DNA of 64,000 nucleotides from Theristus sp. LFF4_11 (GCA_030248135.1 JASANC010003755.1:186001-250000); one strand, 5' to 3'; shown: positions 29,701 to 41,153, numbered from the stretch's first letter. Notes: generated from the letters alone by a model not told the origin. Made by a program: numbers and translations.

Positions 29701-31716
29701 GAGAACACATGTGATAAAAATGCGACGACAAACTGAATGCAAAATGGGGAAGAGGGTAGAGGAAGGGGAGGGAATGCAAGGGAGATGACCACTAAAAAAT
29801 AAAATTTGTCAATTCCCGTTTTCAAATTTGCTAGGGCAGACATTTGCATTTTTGTCCGCAACAGAACGGACTATTTTTGGTCACGGCATTTAGAACGACA
29901 GTCGTATGACGGATGCTACACGTTTTATAATTCCCGTACGCAAGCTTGTCCGTCCGCACGTTCGGACATACCACACAACTTTTTGCCCACGCGAATTAGT
30001 TTTCCGTATGTATGCACGACACTTCAGTCGTTCTAAATGCGGTGCGCAGTTTTCAGTTTTGTCGTGTGGCGTAAACGAAACGACTGTTTTGCGCCCCGCA
30101 TTTAGAACGACGTGCGTTCCGTGCGTACGTAAGAAAAACTAATTGCTAAACGCGCCTTAAGACGTGTCTCGTCTCGTGGAAACCCTGTTTGGTGGCAACT
30201 TCAGGGTGATGCAAAAACTACAAGCAAGCATGAAACAAGCATGAATTTATCTGTTTTTTACCCTTAAAGCCCCATTCATGAACTCGCGCGCGCTGAAGTG
30301 CATGCGCCACTAACACGCGAAGCTGCGATGTTTTTGCTTCATAAATGTGCAGCGAAATGGCACCGCATGAACTGACGCCAGCGCTTAAAGCGGCATTCAT
30401 GAAGTTGTATTTAGTGACACATAGCTGTGTTAAAACATAGCTACGTGGTTACTAAATACTGCTTCACGAATGCCCCTTTAAGTTCCATGAATGCAGCTTA
30501 AGTTAAAAAAATGTTGCCATGCATCAAATATTTGGAGTTTAAAAAATGCACAGTCAATAAAAATATTTCAAACGCTATTAATGTTCCAAATATCATTCCG
30601 AAGTGTAAAACTAAACTCTAGAGCGAGCCATTTTGCCCATTGCAGTTCTTACAACTTCCTATATACCGTATTACCCCCATTAACCCCCCCCCCACCATTA
30701 ATCCCCCCCCCACCAATAAACCCCCACCCCCCGACCAGTTTCCAAATAATCCCCCCCACAAATAATCCCCCATGGGGGTTTAATTGGAAACCTGTTTGAA
30801 ACACATACCCAGCGAATTCAGTGGCTGAATGCAGTGACATTGGTGAAATTGTGCTACCAAAGGCCCCAAATGGATGAGTTAATGGTAATTTCATTACAAA
30901 AGGCTGTTACAAAAGGAAATCTCTGTGAAAAGTAGAAGTTTCTGCAACTTTCTTGCCTGCCATGCAAGGTATTTTTGCCATTTTTCAACAAAACCCCACC
31001 CCTAGAAATTTTTGTATAATAAACCCCCCCCCACCAATAAACCCCCACCCCTAAAAGTCGCTGACGTATTAATCCCCCATGGGGGTTTATTGGGGGTAAT
31101 ACGGTACAACTAAAAATCAAAACAATTGTAAAGCAAATAAAAAAAAAGAAAATACCTAAAAGCAAACAGTTGTAGTGACTGTTATTTCACTTTTTTTCAC
31201 AGACAAGTGGTCGCCAGCACTGCAGATTCGCACAGTGCTACTCTCGATTCAGGCACTGCTCTCAGCGCCAAACCCGGACGATCCGCTCGCTGCAGATGTC
31301 GCCGAAATGTGGAAGACAAACGAACAAGAGGCATTACGTCTTGGTCAGTTGCGTGCGTGAATAGGTTGAGGCTGTGCTGTATCCCGTTCCAGAGCTGTGT
31401 TCAATCTTGGAATGGCTCAACCATTGATGGGTCACTTGAGTTTCAAGGAACGCTTTGGTGTTGCTCATGACATTCCTTGATTATCAGGAGACGTTCTGGA
31501 ACACAGCGTTGGAATAAGTTTAAGTTTGTGTTACTATCTTCAGTTCATCTGTCAGAGGACAGATGCTAAAAAAGTTTTTGCAAAAAAGTTCTTCGCTTGG
31601 GTGATTGTTATTTGCAATAAAACTTGGTTCCGCTCCACTCTGAATCCCGTTGATTTTCTCCGTGAATTTCAGCTCGCGAATGGACACGCATTCACGCCAG
31701 AAATGACAGCGATTGA
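23795..31716 (+). CDS. UBE2N: Ubiquitin-conjugating enzyme E2 N (Ubc13)
   Basis: Ubc13 pairs with a UEV partner to build K63-linked ubiquitin chains in DNA damage and signalling. Five exons: 23795-23827, 24000-24101, 24345-24489, 31203-31343, 31673-31716, all in phase; 154 residues against 152 in human. Seen: [66 protein letters not shown] with the catalytic Cys and the upstream HPN, and [20 protein letters not shown]. The C-terminus is [14 protein letters not shown]. The Met in the MTKIYHPN stretch and the RICLDILK loop are Ubc13-typical. Intron 3 spans 6.7 kb and is full of nested repeats while the others are under 350 bases. Confidence 0.97.
24870..26591. mobile_element. MITE-like element with ~140-base inverted ends
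   Basis: Ends begin TTATCTAAAAATGCGTGAG and are near-identical inverted copies for about 140 bases, through GAAAGACTTGGCTCGACAAC and ACACGGATACAAGTACATAAG. It contains a second, nested element at 25069-25746. Confidence 0.75.
25069..25746. mobile_element. Nested element with AAATGCTC repeats
   Basis: Ends CAC-AGAAACAGAAA inverted at both sides, each followed by three tandem copies of TTAAATGCTC / CTCAAATGC. It sits wholly inside the 24870-26591 element, giving a clear order of insertion. Confidence 0.65.
26660..28312 (+). repeat. Satellite-like tandem array, 149-base unit, ~11 copies
   Basis: The phrase TCGTCACGATTCAG starts at 26741, 26891, 27046, 27195, 27344, 27493, 27642, 27791, 27940, 28089 and 28238, so spacing is 149 bases from the third copy on. 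Each unit also carries CTGGACCGATTTCGCCAA, TGCTCACGTAAGAAAACTAA and TGATCAGCGCATTGAATTAC. The first two units are the most diverged; the rest differ by a few bases. Confidence 0.92.
28380..28890 (+). repeat. Second tandem array, ~172-base unit, 3 copies
   Basis: AATTGAAAGGGCGAACAC recurs at 28531, 28702 and 28875 (spacing 171 and 173), with shared GGGGCAAAAAATTAACC and AAATTACCC(C/T)AGGAAAC blocks. It follows the 149-base array after about 70 bases but is unrelated in sequence. Confidence 0.8.
29402..29475 (+). repeat. (GTTT)n microsatellite
   Basis: About 18 near-perfect GTTT/CTTG tetranucleotides. The long Phe/Val/Cys/Leu reading frame over it is an artefact of the repeat. Confidence 0.9.
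30264..30503. mobile_element. Small inverted-repeat element, TTCATGAA ends
   Basis: CTTAAAGCCCCATTCATGAAC at the left faces an inverted AAGTTCCATGAATGCAGCTTAAG at the right, with an internal GCGGCATTCATGAAGT block. About 240 bases, no coding capacity. Confidence 0.45.
30664..31106. mobile_element. MITE with TACCGTATTACCCCC ends
   Basis: 443 bases. Both ends read TACCGTATTACCCCCA-TAA inwards, followed by alternating C-run and CACCAATAAACCCCCA blocks in each arm, with a CATGGGGGTT motif repeated. It lies just upstream of UBE2N exon 4. Confidence 0.7.
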
Positions 31717-33473
31717 GTACTGGTATTATTTTGTTGTTAAGCCGCAAATATATTTCGTTCCATCGTAAACATGTTTGGTTTGCCGCATACTGGACAAGTG
31801 TCACTGCTTTCAATCCTAACTGTTTGGCGAATTTTAAAACAAAACCTGAATTCGTTCTTTCTCAACTTATCCAAAGTTAACGTGAATGGTAGTTTTTGTG
31901 CTAAACAATGTGTCATCTCTTTTTTTGTTTTAACCTCATTTTCGCCGGTTATCCATTTCAAAACAGTTCACAAAAAATTACGCCGTTTTTTATATTTTAA
32001 GGTGCACTCATTCTTTGGCATTCTCTCAAATTTTGAAACCCACTAATCACAGAATTTGGCAGTTTCAATCGGTTTTTCACAATTTTTAGCCCCGTCTCGG
32101 TGTATTTATTTTATTCCAGTTACTTGTTGTTGTTGCTGTTGCTGTTTTTGGAATGAACTTGAATGCGTCAGTTTTTGAAATAGCGTTTTTTGGCAATATT
32201 GATGTTTTGCTTTGATTGTGCTAAGCGCTCTTTGCAGAGTGCATTTGGAAATACTGACAAGAGTCACTGACAAGCAGAGGTTTTGTTGGTTGACCTTTAT
32301 TGAGCAGAATGTTTTCACCTTTCAACTATGCGGCGCATGGGCATTTTTTTCTTTTGTGTGGCTCAGTGGTGATTGTTGATGGTGGAAACATTTGCAGCCG
32401 CGATGCAACAAAATCTTCCCGATAGAGGCTTCATCGGAGTCTCTTTTCGGCGTTAAAAACTGAAAATAGTTTTCCAAATTAATGGTTTTGATCGTGATCG
32501 TAAAATGTTGTTCGAAAGAGTTTGCTCAGAAATATGTTCGCTGAATTACTGAAGTCACATCGTGTCGTGATATTTTGATTGCTGAACATTTTTTGAAACT
32601 TTTCCATCGGAATGTAAAGTTTTTTGCTTGTGAATTGCAATGTCGGCCATGCAAATGGCTGCAGAATTGCAGCTGTGTCGCAGTTTTTTGTCTTGTTTTT
32701 TTTTGAATATTTACGTTTCATTCAGATCACGTGATGAATACTGGTACAGAGTTTGTAAAAATCTTTTTCTTTTATTCTCCGGTCAATTTTCAAGTCGTTT
32801 CGTAAAAACGCTTATTTTCAATTTTTCTCGCGAATGCTTATTTTCTCTGTCCTCGTTTCAGTGCAACGCAAGGCACTTTTGTCATAATGAAACAATAAAA
32901 AATTAAAAGCCTGTATTTTGCGGTGGGAAACTTGCTTCATAGATGGCGGTTAATGTTAAATACGCCTTGAAATCAGTATCGTTCTGCTTAATAAATGTTT
33001 GTTAGTGCAAACAAATTATTTTATTTATTATAATAATTTTTTAGTGAACAAATCTATTTTATTTCAAGTATGTTTCATTAACATTTCACACAAGCTCTGG
33101 TTTTCAGAAACTTCGCGACTTTTTGAAGATCAGATTTCTGCTTTGGCTGTGTCACACACAGTTCAGAACTTCAGACGTACTTGCCGTGGTGTGGTATGTT
33201 TCTTAATTGTTTCAGTTTCTCCGTTTTTGATGACTCATCTTTTGCTGACGTAGTGCAATGCATTGTAATATTTGCAGCACGTCATTTTGTGTCAGAATGA
33301 CACGTGACAACGCGCATTTGCACTAACTTTCGAATTTCTCGGCAAAATGGATTTGAAATTTTTATTGCAACCGCAAACTCAGTCGCCGCCACTTGTGCGC
33401 ATGTAACGGTTTGCATTTTTTTCAGAGAAACTCCGAATTTGAAACGGACGAAGCGTGATTGACACAAGGCAAC
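31717..33473. other. Intergenic between UBE2N and BCAP31, nothing recognised
   Basis: AT-rich sequence with a TTG-repeat stretch at 32125-32150. A CATTTTTTTCAG acceptor about 50 bases before the BCAP31 start could be a 5' UTR intron or trans-splice site. No gene seen. Confidence 0.5.
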
Positions 33474-35239
33474 ATGACGCTGCAATGGACTGTGGTGGCG
33501 GTGTTTCTGTACGCCGAGATATTCGTGCTCGCACTGATGCTGCTGCCGTGGATCCGATCGCACATGTGCGCTCGTATTGCTCGTTCCTGCGCAACGTTTT
33601 ACTGTTTTTTTTCGTCCCATTGTCTCGTTTGTACCGTTTATAGCTGTAAAGAATAGTTGCTAGTGTAACAACAACACATTTCGTCGTCTTCGATTTCAAC
33701 ATTGTGGCTGACTATCCGGATTTTGGAATTCTACATCAGGTGGGCGAAACTGTTCAAGAGCCGTGCGGTGCGCGCCATCCAGGTTTACTCGCACGTCTAC
33801 GTCTGGGCGGGTGCCGGCGTGCTGCTGCTGTTGTTCTTTGGTTGGTTTGATTCACTGTGCATATCAAGTTCAGATTTTGGTGGTCTGGCTAGTAGCGCTT
33901 TTGACTCTTGTCCATGCGCTCGGGGATCGGTCGCTGCTTTTGACTGTATGGGCACTTAATAACAGAGCAACTTTATGGGCGTCCTACTTGACTTGACGGT
34001 GTCCTCGTCGCTTCACTCGGTTGGCCACGAAGTCAAAAGATCGCCTGAATTCGTGTTCATTCGAGTTGAATCAACCCGTAGACATGTGCAGTCGATGTTT
34101 GCAGTTTAGAATGACTGATTTGAGTGCACGCACAGCACGCCGCTGTTTGCAGACGCGATCCGTGAAGTGCGCAAGTATTCCATGGCCGACGTCACCGTGG
34201 AGGCGCACCCGAACGCGGAGGCGATCGTGCACATGCGCCTGTTCCGGGCACAGCGCAACCTCTACATCTCCGGATTCGCGTTCTTCCTGTGGTTGTACGT
34301 TGGATTTGATTGTTGCGATTGGTTGGTGGTGGAAACGCTAGGTTTAGTTTGAGATTGTCGAAAGCAGCAAGCAGCATGCATTGAGTGTTTATGAGGTTTA
34401 TTCGGCAAACGAGCGTAAACGTTCATTGGAAGACGACGGCAGTTCTGCTGGGTCAATGGTAGTTCTCAGCCGCTATTTTATACACCAACACCAGACCTGC
34501 ATTCGTGACCTCTGATTGGTTGTTGTGATTTGATGCATGTTGACTTTATGCTGATCAGCTCCCAGGACCCGGGCTCTCTCAACCGACCGGCTGCTTTGTT
34601 GAGTGCGAATGCAGCACCGAATTCAGTTTGGCATTTTGCGTGCCCACTGCTGTTTCAGCGTGTTGCGTCGTGTGATCGGTCTGATGCAACGCGAGGCGCA
34701 ACTGCAGGCGACAGCCGACGCCGCCCTGACACAGGCGCGCAACGCCTCCGACGCCGCGCAGAAGGCCATGGCCGACGTTGGATCATTTCGTTTGCAGTGT
34801 TTTCTTGTGTTTCTATTTCATTGTTTTTGTCACTTTTATTCCTGAATTTCAGACCGGCGAATCGGAGCTGCTGAAAGAGATGCAACAGAAAATCGATAAT
34901 CTCCAGAAACGTGAGTGCTCGATTCATTACATCCATTGCAGGGGCAATGTGTCTCACTTTACGGACAGCAGATTTACAATGGCGCTGCGCCCATTCAAGA
35001 TTCCGTTCATTGCTGGCTGGTTCTGTGCCACGCACAATCGCACTCCACTGGTTTCAGTCCGTTGATTTCAAATTGCAGTTTCTGCTTACTTCGGTGTGCG
35101 GTGTTCGTTTTCAGAAGTGGCATCAGCGCAGAGTGACCGCGACGCGATGAAGGAGCAATCGGAGAACCTGCAGAAAGAGTACGACCGCGTCTGTGAGCTG
35201 CTGAACAAGGCTGACCGCAGTCGCTCCAAGGATGACTGA
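33474..35239 (+). CDS. BCAP31: BAP29/BAP31-like ER membrane protein (copy 1, full length)
   Basis: BAP31 is an ER sorting and quality-control factor with three N-terminal membrane segments and a cytosolic coiled coil. Six exons: 33474-33565, 33740-33840, 34153-34294, 34659-34776, 34853-34910, 35115-35239; 211 residues, somewhat shorter than human (246). Seen: MTLQWTVVAVFLYAE start, second membrane segment ending GAGVLLLLFF, DAIREVRKY, MRLFRAQRNLYISGFAFFLWL, RRVIGLM, then an Ala/Gln/Glu coiled coil and NLQKEYDRVCELLNKAD. The C-terminal RSKDD is close to a K(x)Kxx ER-retrieval signal. The exon structure of the first three exons is identical to copy 2 downstream. A pyrimidine-AG site lies about 50 bases upstream of the ATG. 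Confidence 0.95.
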
Positions 35240-36386
35240 ACAAGACGGGTGGTGCAGAGGCGATCCTGGTGGTCGAGTGTGCCATTGCTCGTTATCGTCT
35301 GTATTATCCGTCACAGTGAATTGCTTCACACGTATATGAATCTGTGCTTTTTTGTATTTATTTCTCGGATCCGGATGTCGATTTTTGGTTGAAAAAAATG
35401 ACAGGGTTTCAAACCCATAAACAAACATTTCGCAACCTATCTTTATTTACTCTTTCTTCTGCTGTGCTATGATGAACACATTGATTGTCTTCAAATGTCA
35501 GACGCGAGTAATAGTGTGATTTCAATTCTGCATAGCCTTGAATTTGTGATTTTGGACAGCAAAAAAATAAAAACTATCGGGTTTGCTTTCCCTTGGCGGT
35601 TTTAAGGTCACCCTTGTGTGTCTGTGTTTTTTTGTGTTTGGTGGTTTCCACACCACACCACAGCTATTGATTGATTGTAGCTTTTTACGGTTTTGTTGTG
35701 GTTGATATGCTTGTTGTAGCTGAATGCTGAAAAAGCTTGCATAAAACTTTCTGACACTTCTCGAAAGCAGTTGGTTGGTAGCAAAAAAGGGCTTGGGCAC
35801 TTTAATTGTGCAACAGGAAATGCACCAGACAGATGTCGCGATGTGCTTTGTGCATTCTAGTTTTTTTGACGACTGCCCCTGAACTTCAGTCGCTCTTGAA
35901 AATGTGCAAAAACAATGAACTGCGTAAAAAATGTGCAGGTCAAAAACTTCGTTTTAAATTTCAGTTGCTTTGTTCAGTAACATGTGTTTATCAATGTCCC
36001 GTTCCGACCCCAGCTGTTTGTTTTCGTGTGTTGTTTCTCTCCCAAGTGCAGCGCAACAAACCAACATTGTGAACTGAATGCACTTTTACTGATGCTTTCA
36101 CAACAAACAGACTTGCCTTGCCACACCGTGGCTTTTTTTTTATGTCTCAAAATGCTGCTTGCTTTGAATTTGAATGTTTTCGTTTTTCAACACGCCCCAC
36201 TTTCGATTGTCTGTCGGTAAACATTGTCAAATAATTCTGTCTGTCAATGCTGAACTGGTTAAGCAACTAAAAAAGTTTTTTTTAACCTTAACTCTGAACT
36301 ATTGCAGTCAGAAATTTTATCAGAATTGCCGAAATTCGATTGGATATTCAGATTTCCAAAAACACTAAAATCGACGAGTCTCCAGA
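35240..36386. other. Spacer between the two BCAP31 copies
   Basis: AT-rich, no gene recognised. A TTCAG acceptor lies about 35 bases before the copy 2 ATG. Confidence 0.5.
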
Positions 36387-37316
36387 ATGAGTCTCCAGTG
36401 GCATGCGGTTGCAGCGTTTTTATACGCGGAAATGTTCCTGTTGTTTCTGCTGTGTCTGCCTTTCATTCGGCCATGCATGTGAGTGATAAAACAAATGCGA
36501 AAACACTGATTTTGCGCAACAATTTCACTCCAGTAAAGTGAGCATTGTTTTCGTTGCAGTTGGGGCAAGTTGTTCAACAGTCGTCCGATTCGTTCGCTGC
36601 GGACATACTCAACCGTTTTCGTGTGGGCCGGCGCCGGTGTGCTGCTGCTGCTGTTCTTCGGTTTGTGCGTTTTTTATCTTCGGAGGGGTAAATTTTCTTT
36701 TGCTTATGGTCAAGTCCGATTGGCACGGTTTATGATATCCTCTTTAAGAAAGTAGGAATAAAAATGACTGCATTTTGAAGGAGTTTTTGTTGAGGTCGGA
36801 GCGTGCTAATGACACGGTCGCTTTGGCAAATTTGAATTGCTGCATCAAGTTTCTTTTCTGCGTTTTGTGAGCAGATGCGATTCGCGAAGTCCACAAGTAC
36901 TCGAGCATCGACGTGACGCTGGCCGACCACCCGCAGGCAGACGCTGTCGTGCACATGCGCCTGTTCCGGGCACAGCGCAACCTCTACATCTCCGGATTCG
37001 CGTTCTTCCTGTGGTTGTTAGTGTCGCGTTGTTGGGTTTTCGTTTTTAGTTTCTTGCCCGGCTCAACGATTCCGTCAACTTTTTCTTGCAAAGCAACGAC
37101 GTTGTTCTGGCCTGCAACGTGCAACGTCGACTTGCCACTTTTTTGGTACTCGAACACCAAATCCGAAGCTCCCAACTGTCATTTGTCATTTTTTCGTAAA
37201 CGGAAAATTTTTATTTGCATTGTTGTTTTTTCTAAATATTCAGTGTGACTCGTCGCGTGGTCAATTTGATGCAACTGGAGACGGAACGTGTAGAAGATCA
37301 AAAGAAGAAGGAGTAG
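36387..37316 (+). CDS. BCAP31-like short paralogue (copy 2, no coiled coil)
   Basis: Tandem paralogue of the gene just upstream. Exons 36387-36478, 36560-36660, 36875-37016, 37244-37316; 135 residues. Exon lengths (92, 101, 142) and phases of the first three exons equal those of copy 1. Seen: MSLQWHAVAAFLYAE, GAGVLLLLFF, DAIREVHKY, MRLFRAQRNLYISGFAFFLWL, then RRVVNLMQLETERVEDQ and a terminal KKKE, which fits a KKxx ER-retrieval signal. It keeps the membrane domain but lacks the coiled-coil exons. The last 72 bases of exon 3 are identical to copy 1 while the rest differs at many silent sites, suggesting gene conversion. It looks functional: no stop or frameshift. Confidence 0.9.
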
Positions 37317-37633
37317 GAACAAAGCGGGCAAGACTGCGAAGACTGCGAACTGCGAACAAGAGAACCATTTTTGCATGTTGTATATGGCCGCTTTACAAAA
37401 ATAGCTACTGTCTAGTATTTCAAGGTTGCGTGGTGCTTTATTATTATTTTGTTGAAGTTCTCTGACGAATATAAAATATAAAATCGTGCTTTATAAAATG
37501 TTTATGGGTGCTAAAAATTATGAGTTTGGAATGGCGTAAAATTATAACGCACGGTGACTGCACTGATGGTTATGGCACAGTACCAACATTGCTTAGCTCA
37601 AAATGTCGATGCTGATTTCCATTTTGCAAAAAA

Positions 37634-40096
37634 ATGTTTTTCCAAACCTCGTCGAGGCGAAAGTCAACAAAATCAAAAGATGCAAAAAATGAAAGAACAA
37701 CTGCTGTCGAAGACAAACAAAGCGACAACGAACAGTCACGAACTCGTTCGAATCAGCCGGCTCCCGAAAATGTGCAGGTCATTCCAAAGAGAAAGACAAC
37801 CGAACAAGCGCAAGCGCAGCAACAGCAAGATAAACATCAGCAAAATGCATTGCAGAACGAATTGCATTCAATCAGCGAGCCAACGTTGTGCGGCAGAAAC
37901 CGAAAAGCAAGTCATGCCGAAAAAATACTTTTCGCCACCGCAAAGTCGCCGGATGATCAATCGAGTCAAACGCGAATCCAAACTGAATCGGTCGGAGCAG
38001 ACGGCATGCATCACACGCCTGACTTTGAACTGATCTTCCACGCCTCCACCGGACAGAGCGTCGCTAAACTGAAAAGTGAGCCGCGCAAGAAGTTGCTGCA
38101 AAAGTTGCACAAACGAAATCATGATGTCCGCGGTACGGATAATGTTGAAGACGGTTTGTTTTTTGATTCACACAAATAATCCAGATAAAAAAGAATCAAG
38201 TTATGAGGCGTAAGTGTATGCTAATGACATTCATTCTTCCGTTTTTTTTTGTTTGGACAACGTAAAAATGTTTATAAACTCGCTCAATAAAAAAATTGAA
38301 ATAAATCTAGGTGACACACGACCGACCACGGTCGTTCAGCAGCGTGTTGCTCGCAAAGAACGTGAGAAGTCGGACAGCTGCATGAATCGGCTTGTGTCAA
38401 ACTTGAAAACGTGGATTCCGCTGGTCTGCCTCGTGCTCTACATTCTGATCGGCGCAGCGCTTTTTGAACTGTTTGACTACACCGATCGCGCGAAGGGGTA
38501 TTCCCATAGTGACCATCCGTGGGCGAATCCGCATCAAGGTAACAGTGCTCGTGTGAACTCTGAAGTCATTTACATGTGCTGTAAAACAGTGCGTATTTTT
38601 CAGAGACTAGGACTTTACAAACACTTTACAAATTGTACATTTCTAAACCTGGACGCTACACAGGGATAAAAAGCATCTTCGCTGCTTACCTGGACCTGTT
38701 GACTTACACGCTGACGATCGTCGGCACGCAGGGTTACGGCATACTGGCGCCGGATGGATGGCACGCACAGCTGCTCACGGTCGTCTATGCATTTTTTGGT
38801 GCGCAGTTTCACACCGTTCGTTTTGGAGCTGTGACTCTCGATTTAATATGATTTCAGTAATTCTTTATCGAGTCCGAATATTACAAATGTTCATTTGCCA
38901 GTCACATTGTTGTGTGTTGCTTTTTGGATAATTTATAATTATTTTTAAATTTTACCAATTACACGTATACCACTGATGGCAGTCGTTCTGAATGCTTTGG
39001 GCAAGAAATTGTGCCGAATCATTTGGCGCTGCTATTCCGGATTCGCTCACAGCACCGGCTGTTGCATCGATCAAGTTCGTGGTAAGACCGTAGAAGATCT
39101 ACCGCTTGGAGTAAGTTAAATGGCTCTTTTATTTTGTTTGCACGATCGCGTGTTAGGAGTGATCGTTGTGAAGCAACCAGAGTTTTTTCGAAATGCACAA
39201 ATTTGATTGCTGACATTCATTGCAGATTGTCACCGCATTGACGGTCGTGTGGATTCTAATGACGGCGTTTCATTTCAAGGCCTGGGAAGGTTGGCACTAC
39301 TGGGAAGCGGCGTACTTTACGTACATCAGTGTCACCACCATTGGACTCGGTACACTTGTGCGTCTTTTTTCAATTGGTGCAAGAAGCTGAAACAACATGT
39401 GATCTAAGATCAAGGCTCAGTTGTTCACCCAGAAATCGCAATTGTTGTGAAAGGCGTTTATCTGTTAAAGTGACTAAATGGCTAACTACCAACTACAACT
39501 ATTCAAACGTTGTGAACATGTGAACGTGATTTTAATAACCAGATTGGCCGATTTAGTTGGTAGTTGTTCATGTTTCCTCAGTAGTCGCATGTTGGTGCAG
39601 GTGACTACTACCCACGCAGCCGATGGTGCCTGTTGACTGGCTACGTGTTGATTCTGAGTGGCATGTCAATGATTTCGATGGTTTGGAATGTGCTGCAGAT
39701 GAAGATGGACCGTTTCGTGCACCGATTCACCGAGCGCATCAAGCGAACACTGTTTGTGGAAAATGAAAGACGGCGACAACTGGAAGATGCGGAGCAGGAT
39801 ACAAGCAACGATCGATCAATTGATTCTCATTTGGAGAATGGTATGTCAAAGAAAATAAGTCACCAAACCACGTTTACCACTAATTTGTTGGTCATGTGGT
39901 TGTCTCGTTTCTACTCGATTTATGTTTGTTGCTGTATGTATATGCATATGGACTCTGCTTGTTTCAGTCGGCAATTCGTGAGTTTTGCAGATCAATCGTC
40001 GATTCGAAAATCTGACGACGATTCAAACAAGAGTAAGCCGATGGATCTAGACCAAGTCCTGAAGGACCAGGCAAGAATCATCAAATAATTTCATGC

Positions 40097-40127
<31 letters not shown>

Positions 40128-41052
40128 GTTCCTTTTAGTTTAGGGAGAATCTTGGGTCACACGACGATTGCTGATCAACGAAGGACTGAAACGACGACTG
40201 AAATCTGAACTGGAAAAGATATCAAAGTTGAAGAATGTGCACACACAAGTGCGTGCTTCGCAAACTTCAACTGAACCTAAACCCATTTATTAAAAAAATT
40301 AGTAAATTAAAAAACAGTACGAAACGGAAGACACCGAAACGGTCAATCGAGGAGCACAGTGTGATGGGTTCGATAATCACACCAGTTGTGCCACACAGAC
40401 TTCGAATGAGAACGACGAATATTTTTACGAACATGAGCAACATACGATCAACGGTTGATTCTGCACTGAAACAAAAAAAAACGGACCCGATCTGTTCAGC
40501 TGAAGAAAGAATATCGGATCTGTTCGGTTTTTTTGTTTCAGTGTGGTAGTTCCAATTGATTTTTTTTATTTATACGTAAAATCGACTTCACTTTGCTATT
40601 ACTATTGGGGGAGTTTTAGCTCAGTAATTTTAGAACCAACCGCGGAAGACCCAGCTGAACGACTAAATAAACGAGAAAGCCAGGAAGGTATTGTTTAGTG
40701 TCTGTTCATTGTGGATTGGATAAACACTGTTGCTGTTATTGCTAGGGGAACTGAAGACAAAAAAAATTCTTTGACAGAACCAACATCAAGCGCTTTGCTT
40801 GAGGTGCCAATGATTGAACCCGACGAACTGGTCCCAAAATGGCAGCGAAATCGGTATGTTCTTATTCGAACACGTTTGCTGCTTAATTCTACAAAAATTG
40901 AATTGCAATCGTGTCAGTTACACATTGATACAAGAAGGACTTGACTTATATTTTACTAATTTTTTACGACATGAACGTAGTGATTTTTCAGCCGCCCATC
41001 AAATCTGATACCACTGGAAGAACTAATCAGAAAGAGAGGACTGAAATGGTGA
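37634..41052 (+). CDS. Two-pore-domain K+ channel (TWK/K2P family)
   Basis: K2P channels carry background K+ current; each subunit has four membrane segments and two pore loops. Twelve exons: 37634-38153, 38311-38538, 38604-38798, 38965-39110, 39226-39349, 39601-39840, 39991-40070, 40144-40248, 40318-40453, 40634-40687, 40757-40853, 40992-41052; 661 residues. Seen: a 173-residue polar, Gln-rich N-terminus; WIPLVCLVLYILIGAALFE (M1); pore 1 TIVGTQGYGILAP; IPLMAVVLNALGKKL (M2); VTALTVVWILMTAFHF; pore 2 SVTTIGLGDYYP; M4; a charged C-terminus. Odd points: Gln inside filter 1; the intron 38799-38964 has no AG at its 3' end; intron 40071 starts GC. A TGA lies in frame just before the ATG, supporting this start. 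The C-terminal exons after 40248 rest on phase and splice sites only. Confidence 0.88.
40099..40127 (+). repeat. (ATTT)n microsatellite in K2P intron
   Basis: Seven near-perfect ATTT units directly upstream of the acceptor of the GC-AG intron. Confidence 0.85.
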
Positions 41053-41153
41053 TACATAGGTGAAAAGAGAGATCTGGAAAACACAATTGAGTTGTGCAAA
41101 AATCGATTGGCGAGTGAGCTTTACAAAAAAATTATGGGATGCACAACCCATTC

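Larger units (their letters stand above)
24585..30158. mobile_element. Outer inverted-repeat element in UBE2N intron 3
   Basis: Both ends read AAGGCGCGTTTAGCAATTAG inwards and continue as about 280-base arms with repeated CGCACGCGAATTAG and TTTAGAACGACTGT motifs. Everything between, including the elements and arrays below, lies within these arms, so the arms are either one large element enlarged by insertions or two inverted copies. No transposase was recognised. Confidence 0.6.

Noticed and set aside
39475..39575. Palindrome around CTAACTACCAACTAC in a K2P intron
   Set aside because: Arms are only about 15 bases and no other copy was found in the window; too weak to call.
40454..40546. K2P ending early at a TGTGGTAG exon near 40540
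   Set aside because: Phase allows it, but the alternative joins three further in-phase exons to a clear stop at 41052; kept only as a possible isoform.
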